DNA of 64,000 nucleotides. Origin: Cladosporium sp. IMV 00045 (lineage: Eukaryota > Ascomycota > Dothideomycetes > Cladosporiales > Cladosporiaceae). The DNA lies in NCBI GenBank assembly GCA_001931905.2, contig MSJI02000834.1, positions 41,804 to 105,803 of the forward strand. Direction: 5' to 3'. A program made the translations under genes and the position numbers. Shown one piece after another: positions 10,760-20,378 of this stretch. Numbering within the stretch: the first letter of the stretch is position 1; every line of letters starts with the position of its first letter. Below the pieces are notes generated by a model. The model ran no database searches. It saw only the letters and a list, made by a program, of their open reading frames with translations, and had not been told where the DNA came from.

Positions 10760-12001
10760 CTACAACTTAACAACCTCCCACCCCCTCAAATCCAACTTCC
10801 CAAGCACCCCACCCAGCCTCCCCTGCGTCTCGATCCCACCAACCCACTCCTTCCTCCCCGCCCAAGCACTCACAAACCCCTCGGGTCCAGAAACGAACAA
10901 CAAATCCTTCCCCTCCTCCGCCTCACTCTCGGGCGAGAACGCCCCCCTCACAAGCGTCGTCGCATCCACAGGCCGGATGAAACTCCCCTCCTCATCCACG
11001 AAGTAATCAACCGCAACTCGTCCTCCGCCCGCGCGTTTCAGCGCTTCCAAGCGCCGCACGATATCGCTCTTCGCCCGCCCTTCCACGGCTGTCGTTTGCG
11101 CCGAGTCGTCTTTCGCTGGCGTGCTGAAGGGGCTGAACCAGCCTGCTACCGTCTCGCCCCATGAACTGCTGGGCAGCACGGTATCGCTCTTCCCGCCCTC
11201 GCAGTCTTCCTTTCGCCTGTTCGCCCAGAGAATGTGCACATCCGCCCCCTTCGCTTGCGCCTGAGCTGCTTCAGCAGCTTGCAGAGCAGGCGCAATTCCC
11301 GTACCGCCCGCGAGAAAAATTATTTTGCGCGCGCGCGTTGCGGGCGGGAGGCTGTATTCTGCGGTCGGGCCGCGGAGCTCGATTTCCGCTCCTGGTTGGA
11401 GGCGGTGCAGGTACGAGGAGACTTCGCCGTTGCGTTCGCGCCGGATGAGGAAGCGGAGTTCTTCGGGCGGTTGGGAGGGTGAGGGGGGGAGGAGGGTGTA
11501 GGCGCGCGCGATTTGGAGTTGGGGTTGTTTGAAGAGGATGCTGCGGATTGTGAGGGGGGAGGTCGATGGTGAGTCTGGGGTCGGGGCGGCGTTCAGATCG
11601 ATGCCTTTGCTGCTCGCTGAGAGGGGGCGGAGGGTGAAGATCGAGCAGGTGGAGGAGATGTCTTCGCGCCCTGCGAGGCGGTATTTCACGAAGCCGTCTT
11701 CGCCTACTTCATTTCCGCTTCCTGCTGTGCCGTCCTGAGCCTTTTTCTTGTGCTTGTAGGTGCTGTAGCCGAAAGCTACCACGAGACCGATGGAGACTCC
11801 GAGGATTTTGGAGAAGCGGCTGAGACGAGCGTCGTTGCCTTTGCTGTCTTTGGGGGAGGGCGGTTCGTAGTGGGGGATTTGTTGGTTGCGAAGGCGGGTC
11901 GTTTGGACGAAACTGCGGGCGGTTGTTCGGGTTGCGGTTCGTTGGCACTGTTGAGAGCTTCGCGTCGCGAGCGTTTGCGCGCGGGCGATGTTGGGTCGCA
12001 T
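10760..12001 (-). CDS. Cyc2-like mitochondrial FAD oxidoreductase
   Basis: Single exon, 413 aa. The N-terminus (MRPNIARAQTLATRSSQQ) is Arg/Thr/Ser-rich, a probable mitochondrial presequence. One transmembrane segment follows at about residues 66-82 (ILGVSIGLVVAFGYS). The remainder is a ferredoxin-reductase-type FAD/NAD fold: ARAYTLLPP near the FAD-binding beta barrel, AEIELRGP, FLAGGTGIAPALQAA for the nucleotide-binding loop, and a C-terminal FVSGPEGFV motif. In yeast, Cyc2 is an inner-membrane flavoprotein that supports haem attachment to cytochrome c. Membership of the FNR-like fold is secure. Assignment to Cyc2 rests on the presequence, membrane anchor and size. It is convergent with palC (about 340 bp apart). 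Confidence 0.8.
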   Translation of the reverse strand: MRPNIARAQTLATRSSQQCQRTATRTTARSFVQTTRLRNQQIPHYEPPSPKDSKGNDARLSRFSKILGVSIGLVVAFGYSTYKHKKKAQDGTAGSGNEVGEDGFVKYRLAGREDISSTCSIFTLRPLSASSKGIDLNAAPTPDSPSTSPLTIRSILFKQPQLQIARAYTLLPPSPSQPPEELRFLIRRERNGEVSSYLHRLQPGAEIELRGPTAEYSLPPATRARKIIFLAGGTGIAPALQAAEAAQAQAKGADVHILWANRRKEDCEGGKSDTVLPSSSWGETVAGWFSPFSTPAKDDSAQTTAVEGRAKSDIVRRLEALKRAGGGRVAVDYFVDEEGSFIRPVDATTLVRGAFSPESEAEEGKDLLFVSGPEGFVSAWAGRKEWVGGIETQGRLGGVLGKLDLRGWEVVKL

Positions 12002-12581
12002 TGTGGCAACAAGGTGAAGTGTTTAGAAGTGTGTGTAGAAGTTGTTTGAGGCTCTGCTTAACACTTGGGATGTTCAATTGGAATTTAAGGTTTTAAGCTT
12101 CACGTCGCTTCCGAATCCCTGGGAATTAAGTAGGGACTGACGTCGGCAGGGCTTGAGTACATGCTGCTATGTGTCCATGTACTCAAAATACCCTACACGT
12201 AGGCACATTGGAGGGAGAAGGCATACATACATATATGTGTCGAGAAAGGAAAACAATAGAGGACGAGCTGGCTCTGCTCGTCGGTTGGCAGCACCGTTCG
12301 CATCGGAAAGAACATCATTTGGTGGCATTCAAAGGCCGATGAGAAATGCTTGCGCCGTTGGGAGTTATTGATGAGCAGAGGGATGTTGCTTGCCTTCTAC
12401 CCACTGCACTTATGAAAGATGAAGACACGAAACTAAGCCATGACAAGTGAAATCGATATGGCCTCCCGAAAACGCAGATACGACTTTCAAAACTGGCAGC
12501 CGATCCACCCACAACACGTTTCAGAACGGAGCACTGTGCTCGGAGCTACCAAGTGGCTGGTCTATCCATCATCCCCCCCCC

Positions 12582-14591
12582 TCACTCGTTGCTCTCGTCT
12601 TCATCCTCTTCCGTGTCACTCTCGCTTACCTCTTCGCCATCCTCTTCATCTTCAGCCTCACCCGCCTGAGCATTCTTAGGTGGTAGTGAAGATCTGTGCT
12701 GCCAAACCAGCATGAACTGTAGGCAAAGTTCCTCCAGAGATCTGTCACGGACTTTGCCGAAAGGCTGCACTTCCAAGTTGTGTTCGACAGTCATTACCTT
12801 TCCAAGATTGACACGAGACATTGGATCCAGCACATTTCGCGGCATATCTGGGTACATCCTGATTGAGATCGGCCTCATACCTTCTTCTCCTCGACGGGAT
12901 GGTAGCTCGGCGGGATCTAGAGTTGGGACTGATCTACCAGTGTATATGATGCAGTGCTCAGACTTCCGCACCCCACGCTTTGCCACACCCTTCCCGGCGT
13001 ACGAGGTGATTGTGAGGACATTGCAATACCCAGTACCCTCTCTGATCACTACAAATGTGCGGACTTCGGAATACACATGCTTTCCGAATTCATTGTGTTC
13101 CCAAGTACTATGCAATGAGCCTGTTAGACTGGCTGGACCATCGACCGAGGCAGGCTCGGACCACAGCACTCGGAACACTCTTCCCAGTCGATAGAATTTT
13201 TGAGGGCGCGAGGAGAATGATAGGGAGAGATCCAGAGTCCTACTCTCTGAATTGGTATTCGTGTAGAATATTTCCCCCATTTTCGGTTGCTTTAGCCAAT
13301 TCGAAAACGAGTCCGACTCCGTCTTTGCTTTTGGTCTCGATGGCATTTCTGCCCTTTTAAAACTCCTGCGGAAATTCTGGACAAGCCCATCTTGACGCTC
13401 TACCTGATCCGTGAACGAGTTCAAACGTTTCGCAAGCGAGTCATTGCCCAGAAGCTGGCCAAACCGGCCTTTGGAGATTCTGCGAAAGTCCGGTGTTTCG
13501 GCTGCGGTCCTCCTTTGCGACCCGCCATAATCATCGTACCGGATTTTCCCAGAGTATATAATTGATAGGAACTTGATAGCGGCGTTGGGCGTCATCGAAT
13601 TCCAGACCGAGACTGGCAGGGACAACATGCGGATATAAGAGTCAGACTCAAAAGTCGCAACAGGTTTGACAATCTCGAGAAAACTGATCGCTGCTATGTT
13701 TGGAGGGGCATGATCGCGGAACCATGCCACCCAGGCGTCTCCGGAACACTGTTCGCCAAATTCCGTCAGGGTGACCGAAATCAAGATCCTACATCGAGAC
13801 TGCAATTGGCGCAGATCTTCTTTGAGCGTGATTGCTTGATGTGGGTCGCTTGGTGATTGTGCCAAAGGGTCCCGAAGAGGTGCCAGTAGGATACATGTAT
13901 CGCCTTTCCTGACACCATCGAAAAACGGTGGCGACTTCAATTGGCGGATAGATGGATTTTCCAAGAGCCTGGCGTGAATAGAGAAAACTGAGCATGGCTG
14001 CGCATCAAGGTCTTTTAGCTCATGTATAAAAGCTTTGGTCAAAGTGTTCTGATTCGAGGCTTTCTCATTCCAGCTGGCAAGCAGCCAATGCCGCTGCCCT
14101 TTGTGTTTTCGAGTTGCGTGTCGGACAGGATTTGATGCGTAGCAACAGTCAAGAATGAAAAGAATATCTCCTTTTGCATTCATCACTTTCTCCTGGAGAT
14201 CAGACCAATCTACCCAAGGTGATGATGGCGCAGATGCATGAAGTGGTTGAATTTTCCATGCTTTCCAGATGGAGTGCTGTGTCATTTTGTCAATTTCGCC
14301 GTGACCGCCATAGTAGATAATGAGAAGCCCGTTGTCGTTTCTGCAATGCTGGCTTTTCGTTTTCGAGAGAACCTCTTCCACATCGAATTCAGGCTCACCG
14401 CTGGAGGGGATCTTGAAATGAACGGTGGAGAATCGATATGCGTCCTCGAAGATGGCCTGGAGTTGTGTGATTTCTTGTTCAGTCCCAAGGTCATCGTCCA
14501 CCAAACTGAACATCAAGACGTGCACGCTTGAGTATTTTTGCGCCGGTCGTGGAAAAGTGAGCTTCGATAATCCTTCTGCGACTGCTTTCAC
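12582..14591 (-). CDS. caspase-like protease (C14 fold) fused to DUF6590
   Basis: 669-codon open frame; the true N-terminus is unresolved. Residues about 20-235 form a caspase-like domain. The catalytic His lies in IIYYGGHGE (H97) and the nucleophile in ILFILDCCYAS (C150), so both residues are present. Residues about 466-625 match DUF6590 (FYRLGRVFRVLW, SYAGKGVAKRGVRKSEH, LDPMSRVNLGKVMTVEHN). A long acidic tail ends the protein. I see no NB-ARC/NACHT, WD40 or TPR. The frame at 14591 opens with GTG, there is no ATG near it, and the in-frame coding-like sequence continues upstream to a TAG at 14670-14672 that could instead be a splice acceptor. A short 5' exon is therefore likely. It is divergent from the gasdermin-like gene that follows, which suggests the gasdermin is its substrate (inference). 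Confidence 0.8.
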   Translation of the reverse strand: MKAVAEGLSKLTFPRPAQKYSSVHVLMFSLVDDDLGTEQEITQLQAIFEDAYRFSTVHFKIPSSGEPEFDVEEVLSKTKSQHCRNDNGLLIIYYGGHGEIDKMTQHSIWKAWKIQPLHASAPSSPWVDWSDLQEKVMNAKGDILFILDCCYASNPVRHATRKHKGQRHWLLASWNEKASNQNTLTKAFIHELKDLDAQPCSVFSIHARLLENPSIRQLKSPPFFDGVRKGDTCILLAPLRDPLAQSPSDPHQAITLKEDLRQLQSRCRILISVTLTEFGEQCSGDAWVAWFRDHAPPNIAAISFLEIVKPVATFESDSYIRMLSLPVSVWNSMTPNAAIKFLSIIYSGKIRYDDYGGSQRRTAAETPDFRRISKGRFGQLLGNDSLAKRLNSFTDQVERQDGLVQNFRRSFKRAEMPSRPKAKTESDSFSNWLKQPKMGEIFYTNTNSESRTLDLSLSFSSRPQKFYRLGRVFRVLWSEPASVDGPASLTGSLHSTWEHNEFGKHVYSEVRTFVVIREGTGYCNVLTITSYAGKGVAKRGVRKSEHCIIYTGRSVPTLDPAELPSRRGEEGMRPISIRMYPDMPRNVLDPMSRVNLGKVMTVEHNLEVQPFGKVRDRSLEELCLQFMLVWQHRSSLPPKNAQAGEAEDEEDGEEVSESDTEEDEDESNE

Positions 14592-14914
14592 AAACTCCGA
14601 GATATTCTGAAAATGCTCGGTCGTGTTACCGCTGGGATATTGAGAAGCGATGGGATGATGTTTGCAAGGCTAAGCACAGTACGAGTCCAAACCGGATGAT
14701 AGACTGTGAGCCATGCCGAGATCTGTCATGGAATAAGAACGCTGTCGCCTAGCAAGCTGCCGTGCCATATTTGTTTTCTTTAACTCCTGTCCATTGCAAG
14801 CAGCCTCGTGCGTGGATAGAGAAAGTGAAAGATAGCAACGTCGATGTAGCTATCGGTGCTTTTGTGGCCATTGCTTACTGTATTCTCAGCTCGGGCTGCG
14901 AACACGCCACTCAT
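14592..14914. promoter_or_regulatory. shared divergent 5' region of the caspase-like and gasdermin-like genes
   Basis: Only about 320 bp separate the supported coding parts of the two genes, so both promoters and 5' leaders must lie here or overlap neighbouring exons. On the plus strand, TTACTGTATTCTCAG ending near 14890 resembles a branch site plus acceptor, so the gasdermin leader may be spliced. On the minus strand a possible acceptor ends at 14670. Co-regulation is inferred from the arrangement only. Confidence 0.4.
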
Positions 14915-15909
14915 ATGCACCTTCGCTTATGCAGATGCGCGCTGCAGCAGTTCGCCGATGTGGAACCCAAGAGTCTTGAGACTGAAGGGTGGAAAGCGCC
15001 ATCAAGATTGGTAACGACAGTAAATGAAGCCGGAATCGAGTGGCCCATTAAGCTGTCCGAGAGCGTACAGGAGAGGAAAATTGAAGCCAACCTGAAAGCG
15101 AAGTAAGTCTGGTCAGGCCTTTTGGCTGCAGCATCGTGATTAATGCAGTCAGTGTTCCAAACACTTCCCTATCTGGCGGCTTCACCATAAGTTTCGGAAC
15201 CAAAAGGGGCGCAGGAGCTGTGCTCATCACCGCGGGAGACGTAAGAGTAGCCAGTTGAGGAGGGATCTGGACGCTTATAACTGGGTGACAGAGCCGCAGA
15301 ACATGCGGAAGCTGCTTGGCGATTGGGAAGAGATCTTCAAGGAGAAGCGAACTCTCTGGATGATCACCAGGACTTACACTGCGAAGAGCTGTGCTCTTTC
15401 GGTACTTCATTCCCCGGAATCGTCGGTCACGGTTGGCGTACAGGCCAACGTGGTAGATGTGCTTCAGGCGAGCCCTACATTGCAGTGGTGGGAGCAGGGA
15501 ACTGACAAGACTTGGATCAAGTACAAAGACGTAAGGTTGCCGCATTTATCATTTCCAGATTACCAGACTGATGTCCAAAGGACTCTGGCGTCGTATTGTT
15601 CATGAGCGGAATTGCTTTCCGTACAGGCTTCTTCCGCAGATCTGAGGTGGGTGCTTGATGCTGACATGCCGCGTGCATTTGCTGACTCTGAAGCTTTTCG
15701 CTGAGCACAAACGGCTCAAACAAGACCTTACCCGCGATGCCTCGGCCTCGGGTCTCCAGTACGCGATGATTGATGAGCAAGATGCGCTGACCGCGGTGGT
15801 TATCCCTGAGTACGTAGGGCGAAAGAGCGAGGAACTTGAAGCGGAGCTCGAAAGCAGATTCTCCGGTGATCAGTCGGGTAGTGATGATGAGTCTGACGCA
15901 TATGGTTGA
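14915..15909 (+). CDS. fungal gasdermin-like pore-forming cell-death protein
   Basis: Five exons by splice signals and phase: 14915-15102, 15153-15240, 15300-15530, 15581-15646 and 15694-15909. Introns of 50, 59, 50 and 47 nt give 262 aa, close to fungal HET-Q1/RCD-1-type gasdermins. Visible family features are the Gly-rich beta hairpin at residues 71-87 (GGFTISFGTKRGAGAVL), the LWMITRTYTAKSCAL strand at 111-125, SSVTVGVQA at 133-141, and VVLFMSGIAFRTG at 173-185. A short Ser/Asp/Glu-rich tail (about 234-262) follows the last strand. Known relatives are membrane-pore formers freed by proteolytic removal of a short C-terminal piece, causing regulated cell death. The start ATG (14915) is the least certain boundary. 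The 59-nt second intron was chosen because the nearer acceptor breaks the frame. Confidence 0.75.
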
Positions 15910-16700
15910 TGGTTCGCTGAGGTGAGTAAATGGGAATGCATGGTTAAGGGTTGACTGATCAGATTGGATGAACAAGCAGAGGAAGAGGAAGCTCGATGGC
16001 ATGGATGTTTAAAATGTTGACTGGGCCGACTTCGGAGGAAACAATAATATTTCTATTACTCCTTCTTGTTCTTCACAACCCTATACCGGTCATGAAAGAC
16101 AGCAAAGCTTCGTAGTTAAGGGCCTAAACAGATGGAAAGAAGCAGTTGTTTGCTCTTTTACAAGTCCTTGTGAGGAGCAATGCATTCTTTTGGTACAGGA
16201 AAAATCCTCATTACAAGGTTTCAATCACCCCAGAAAGATGTGAGTAACGGATGACTGTCGACGGATTCGAATGATCTTTACTTAACACAGCAGCAGAGAA
16301 GATAAAGTGACTGAAAGAAGACGAATGATGACAAAAAACCAAAGTCAAACCCCCAAACCACCCAACCACCCAATCGGGTATAAACCCAAGCCGCCCACCC
16401 TCGTCCGTAGCTTATCCCGTTGAGGCAATCAGTATCATGAAGATAAGTCGAAATCGTCAAGAAACAGTGTAAATGAGAAAAGCGCCCGAAACCCGAGAAA
16501 ATCCAAACATCAAAGGGTGCCCCCAATGCCACGATGAAAGGCATCCTGTCCCATGCCATCCTATCCCATTCCCGACCCATCCCGAACCTACTTCGTCCTT
16601 AATTCCCAAGTTTTTCCTTCTTGGCTTTCCCTTATTCCCCCAAAGAAACCGCCGAAAGGCCCGCCCGAAAGCGATCTCCAGAACTCAATAATCAAAAACA
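15910..16700. other. intergenic region, gasdermin-like gene to phosphodiesterase gene
   Basis: About 790 bp between two convergent genes. Only short, unconvincing frames occur. It should hold both 3' ends. Pyrimidine-rich stretches lie around 16560-16720. I see no gene or repeat. Confidence 0.4.
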
Positions 16701-18671
16701 TTAAAACCAATACCCCTCCCCACCCTTCGAAATGACAAACTCACACCCCAACCCCTTCCCATCCTCCTGCAGCGCGCGCTCGTAATTATTGAGTTCCTCC
16801 TCAATTACCTCGCTCACATGCGGCCCGTCCTTGAGAGTATCCTTAACGTGTATGACCACGACTTTCAAGCCCTTCAAAGGCGGCTCCCAGGGTTCTTCGT
16901 TGACGGGCGTCTCCTGCGCGAGATTGGATCGGTTGCCTACGTCGAATGTGCTCGCTTTGGTGAAGCCGTTGGGGCCGAAGTGCGGGCGGTTTTGCGCGTG
17001 GTAGTGCGGATGGGAGGTGGACATGGGAGACATTGGGACGTCGGGGCTGGCGTCTGATGTTGGGTAGGCGGGATTAGAAGGGGATGGTGGACCTGCAAAG
17101 GCCTGCATCGGTGGTGAATCGGGCATGCTGTGGTCGGGTTCGCTGCGGCGGCGGTGGTTCTGGCTCACCGTTCGGCCGGCGAGGCTGCGGCTGCGTTTTC
17201 GCTCGCTTTCGCCTACGGCGTGGCGTGCGACTTCGCCGCTGGATATGCCGGAGCGTTTGCGCTTCTTGATGTTCCTGTCTTCTGCTTCGAGTTGGAAGCG
17301 TGCTTCTCGAACTAAAGAGGCAAGAGCGCAGAGTTCGGTAATTAAGTGGCGGGGAGCGAGGTGGCCGAACAGGTATTCGTCTGAGTGGCTGTCGTCGTAG
17401 GAGCATTCGATGAGAATGCCCGTCAGGCATCCGCTGGCAATCTTCCTGGATGCCTCTGCCCAGATCAAGTGGGTGCGAGGCGAGAGTGATAGCGAATCCG
17501 GTTCCACATCCCCGAAAATGAGGATTTCTCTGCCTGTTTCACTATCCCGGATGAAGTACGCTGTACTGTCCACTACGCAAGACCCTTCCTGTGGATGCAT
17601 GTGCGGAGACGGTTGATTATTGTGGAAGCTCGCCCTGGGCGTTGGCCCTGGAGTACCGGGTGTAGAGTATTGCGACATAGAACGCGCCAAATTTTGGCCT
17701 GTCAGATCGGCGGAACCTCCATGATTAGTATCTGCAATGTTTGGAATGCTGCCACGGTGTTGGTGTGCCGGAGGAGATTTGGTGCATACACCGTGGCTGA
17801 CTTTGAACGCCTTCGCGCCCAAGCCATCACAGACGTCGATGTATCCACGTCCTTCGCCCTCGCCCACCATTGGATCACCACCTTCCTTTAATCGTTGAAA
17901 GGTCACGAATCCCACACCGCCGTCTTCATCGCTGAGGTTTGGCCAAATGACGTCGTTGAAGATATGCCGCTTGACGGCGTCAACAGTGCCGGGCAAAGCG
18001 GCAAGAGTCTTTGGCTTGGAAGTTGCGTGGAAGGCAGCCGTGTTTATCGCGAATCCTGATATGTGGTCCAGATGCGGATGTGTGATGAGGTAAGTTGAGA
18101 TGTAAGTCTGTAGCAGATGCAGCGCGTTCGCCCTGGCAGAAGCATGCGGTAGTCTCATCCCAGCGAATGGCCCATGCGACATGTACATGGGCTCCGGTTT
18201 TGGCGTTTCTTCGGCATCGGAGCTCTCGGTATCTCCCTCCATGTCTTGTGTAGGAGACAACGATGTCCTCGCGAGATCTTGGCTCAAACCAGGCGTCTGA
18301 GCCCCCTTTGCAGCCTCATGTCTTTCCTCTGCGTCTGCCTGCTGCTTGGTGAGAGCAAAGTCTCTCTCGACGATTCTAGTGATCGGCGCCAAATGGCTGC
18401 CGGCGTCCACTGCAAGTATGCTACTTTTCGCCCATTCTGTTGCAGCGCTTCGTACCAAGAAGGCAGTGACACTCTCCTCGCTAGGTCCGCCGCTCGCGCC
18501 TAGGCATATCACTTGCAGCGCCGGTTTGCGACCAGCACGACTGCCTCTCCCTCTCTTGCCGCTGTTGCTGTTGCCGCCGCCGAACGAAGCGGTTCGGGCG
18601 CCGTCCAGATTGCGCCGCGACGCTGACTCTCCGCCAGAAGAGGTGAGTCCATGCTCTTCAGTGTTGTTCAT
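16701..18671 (-). CDS. class II low-affinity 3',5'-cyclic-nucleotide phosphodiesterase (PDE1 type)
   Basis: Single exon. From the ATG at 18671 (MNNTEEHGLTSSGG) it encodes 656 aa; 41 further in-frame codons upstream are Arg/Cys-rich and look non-coding. The core has a metallo-beta-lactamase-like fold: LQVICLGASGGPSEE at the start, the metal-binding signature ITHPHLDHISG, KVSHGVCTK, and FIRDSETGREILIFGDVEPDS. The segment LIECSYDDSHSDEYLFGHL is typical of the class II family. It hydrolyses cAMP and so damps PKA signalling. Compared with yeast Pde1 the protein is long: low-complexity inserts rich in Ser, Pro and His interrupt the fold (for example about residues 300-350 and 450-560). Confidence 0.9.
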   Translation of the reverse strand: MNNTEEHGLTSSGGESASRRNLDGARTASFGGGNSNSGKRGRGSRAGRKPALQVICLGASGGPSEESVTAFLVRSAATEWAKSSILAVDAGSHLAPITRIVERDFALTKQQADAEERHEAAKGAQTPGLSQDLARTSLSPTQDMEGDTESSDAEETPKPEPMYMSHGPFAGMRLPHASARANALHLLQTYISTYLITHPHLDHISGFAINTAAFHATSKPKTLAALPGTVDAVKRHIFNDVIWPNLSDEDGGVGFVTFQRLKEGGDPMVGEGEGRGYIDVCDGLGAKAFKVSHGVCTKSPPAHQHRGSIPNIADTNHGGSADLTGQNLARSMSQYSTPGTPGPTPRASFHNNQPSPHMHPQEGSCVVDSTAYFIRDSETGREILIFGDVEPDSLSLSPRTHLIWAEASRKIASGCLTGILIECSYDDSHSDEYLFGHLAPRHLITELCALASLVREARFQLEAEDRNIKKRKRSGISSGEVARHAVGESERKRSRSLAGRTVSQNHRRRSEPDHSMPDSPPMQAFAGPPSPSNPAYPTSDASPDVPMSPMSTSHPHYHAQNRPHFGPNGFTKASTFDVGNRSNLAQETPVNEEPWEPPLKGLKVVVIHVKDTLKDGPHVSEVIEEELNNYERALQEDGKGLGCEFVISKGGEGYWF

Positions 18672-20323
18672 GAGGCGCGGCCGCCAACGGCAATGGGCGT
18701 GTAGGTAGCCGTCACGCGATCTCGGCCGTGTGCAGCAGCGGCTGGCTTGGCGACGGGGGGAAAGAAAATCTTCGCTGGTTTGCGAACCAAACACGTGTCT
18801 TCGCGTGGATATGGTGGTATTGGCGACTGAATTAGTAGATTTCGAGGTTACCGGACTGGTGGGATGGTGATGTTTAGGTCAGCGAGGATCTATCAGCTCT
18901 CGCTCAGCCTCGTGTGGACTCGACTGGACTCGACCTTTCTCCACAGATGCGGGGATGATCCACTATTGTACCTTATCGCACCAGCCTATCAACGGCCCTT
19001 GGTCCGAGCGCATTCCAGACCGTTGGGTTGGCTTATGTAGACGTCACCACGCCTCCTTCTTTGTTCTCCTCTAGCATAAGCATTCCGTTTTCAGCCACTT
19101 GAATACATGAATATCTGTTGACGTGATGATGGTGGAGCCCTTGTGATTCTTGACGTAAAGGGTACTGATCGAAACAATAAGAGATTGGTGTCTCCTAGCA
19201 GGTCGGTCAGTGCTGTCAGCCAGCAAGACCAGTATCGGAGGAAATCGATGCAAAGCACGCACATGTATTGCCATACTTGTATCTTTGGACATCAGGCATC
19301 GAAGGTGCCGCATCGATCAATGAGGCAGTAACTGTTAGCAGAATGCCCATCGCTGCTTGCCATCTGTAAGTGTAAAATGTCGAGGACAATGGCATAGAGT
19401 GCTTTCATTGACAAGCATCAAGCAATCAGGTGAATACACATCCAAAGACACAATTTACATTTGAAGAAGTTGTACATACTGGCTACTCGTTGCATGCTAT
19501 AAATCAGTCGTAACTCTTCATAATCTACTAGGACAATGATCACACAAGGGCAGCGCATCGATAAGTTCTGGTTCATCTTCAACACACACGTGGTCCGGCA
19601 ACAAAGGTTTGTGATCAGTCAATGAAATTAACTCATCTTCGCCTAAGCTAATTACTTCTATTACGATTGTCAGTGCTGATAGCCAGTGCTAAGTCTCCAT
19701 CCACCCGAAGAAACAGTGTCGAGAAATAACTTTGACGACGCTGACATCTGTCTAGTGCCCAAATACTAGAATGCCACGAAGGATTCCCTCATATGCAAAC
19801 ACAGTGCACAGTCGATACTCATTAAAATGCATGCTTTGGTGCAGAATGATTGCTCTGGCACCCGTGAATTTGTTCGGCCGTCGAGAGTGAGACGCGATCT
19901 CACTAAGAATGCGATGCGATATCAACAAAGGTGACGTGATAGGAGGTACGTGACAGCTCTTGGATGCGGCAATCCGCGGCTTCTGCTGATGCCTGATCGA
20001 GCAATCTACCTGTCCATCCAGATGTTCAGGAACCCCACCGTAGATGTGATGTTTCATACCCCATTCCTTAGATGATCAGTGAACGCAGCAGATATTGCCT
20101 GCCTATTAACCGAAAGCGCTAGCGCTGCACGTAACGCGCACTTCAATCTACAACTCACAATTTGTAACGGTGTCTTTCAAAGCGAGCTTCTACTTCCTCT
20201 CACACTCTCCCCTCTACATCCATCTCAACGCCGCTGAGCAAGCACTTTGTTGTGTTGACACCTCATCCCTAGCCAACTCCAACAACGCGCATCAGAATCC
20301 ACATCAAGATCACACTGCTATCA
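18672..20323. other. gene-poor stretch
   Basis: About 1.6 kb with stops in all frames at short spacing. No open frame over about 110 codons and no recognisable motif. The left part is the probable promoter of the phosphodiesterase gene. The right part (about 20100-20320) has the pyrimidine-rich look of a fungal 5' leader for the next gene. Confidence 0.4.
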
Positions 20324-20378
20324 TGCCGCCGCAAGAACTCAAGGTCGTCATAGAGGTGGCTTTCCCCCGGATCCTCAG

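Noticed and set aside
15241..15299. Frameshift in the gasdermin-like gene
   Set aside because: The apparent frame change is explained by a 59-nt intron using the second acceptor (GCCGCAG), which restores the phase.
15255..15605. Single-frame protein of 116 codons read straight through
   Set aside because: Its first 15 codons and last 25 codons lie in introns of the gasdermin-like gene; the middle matches the family only when spliced.
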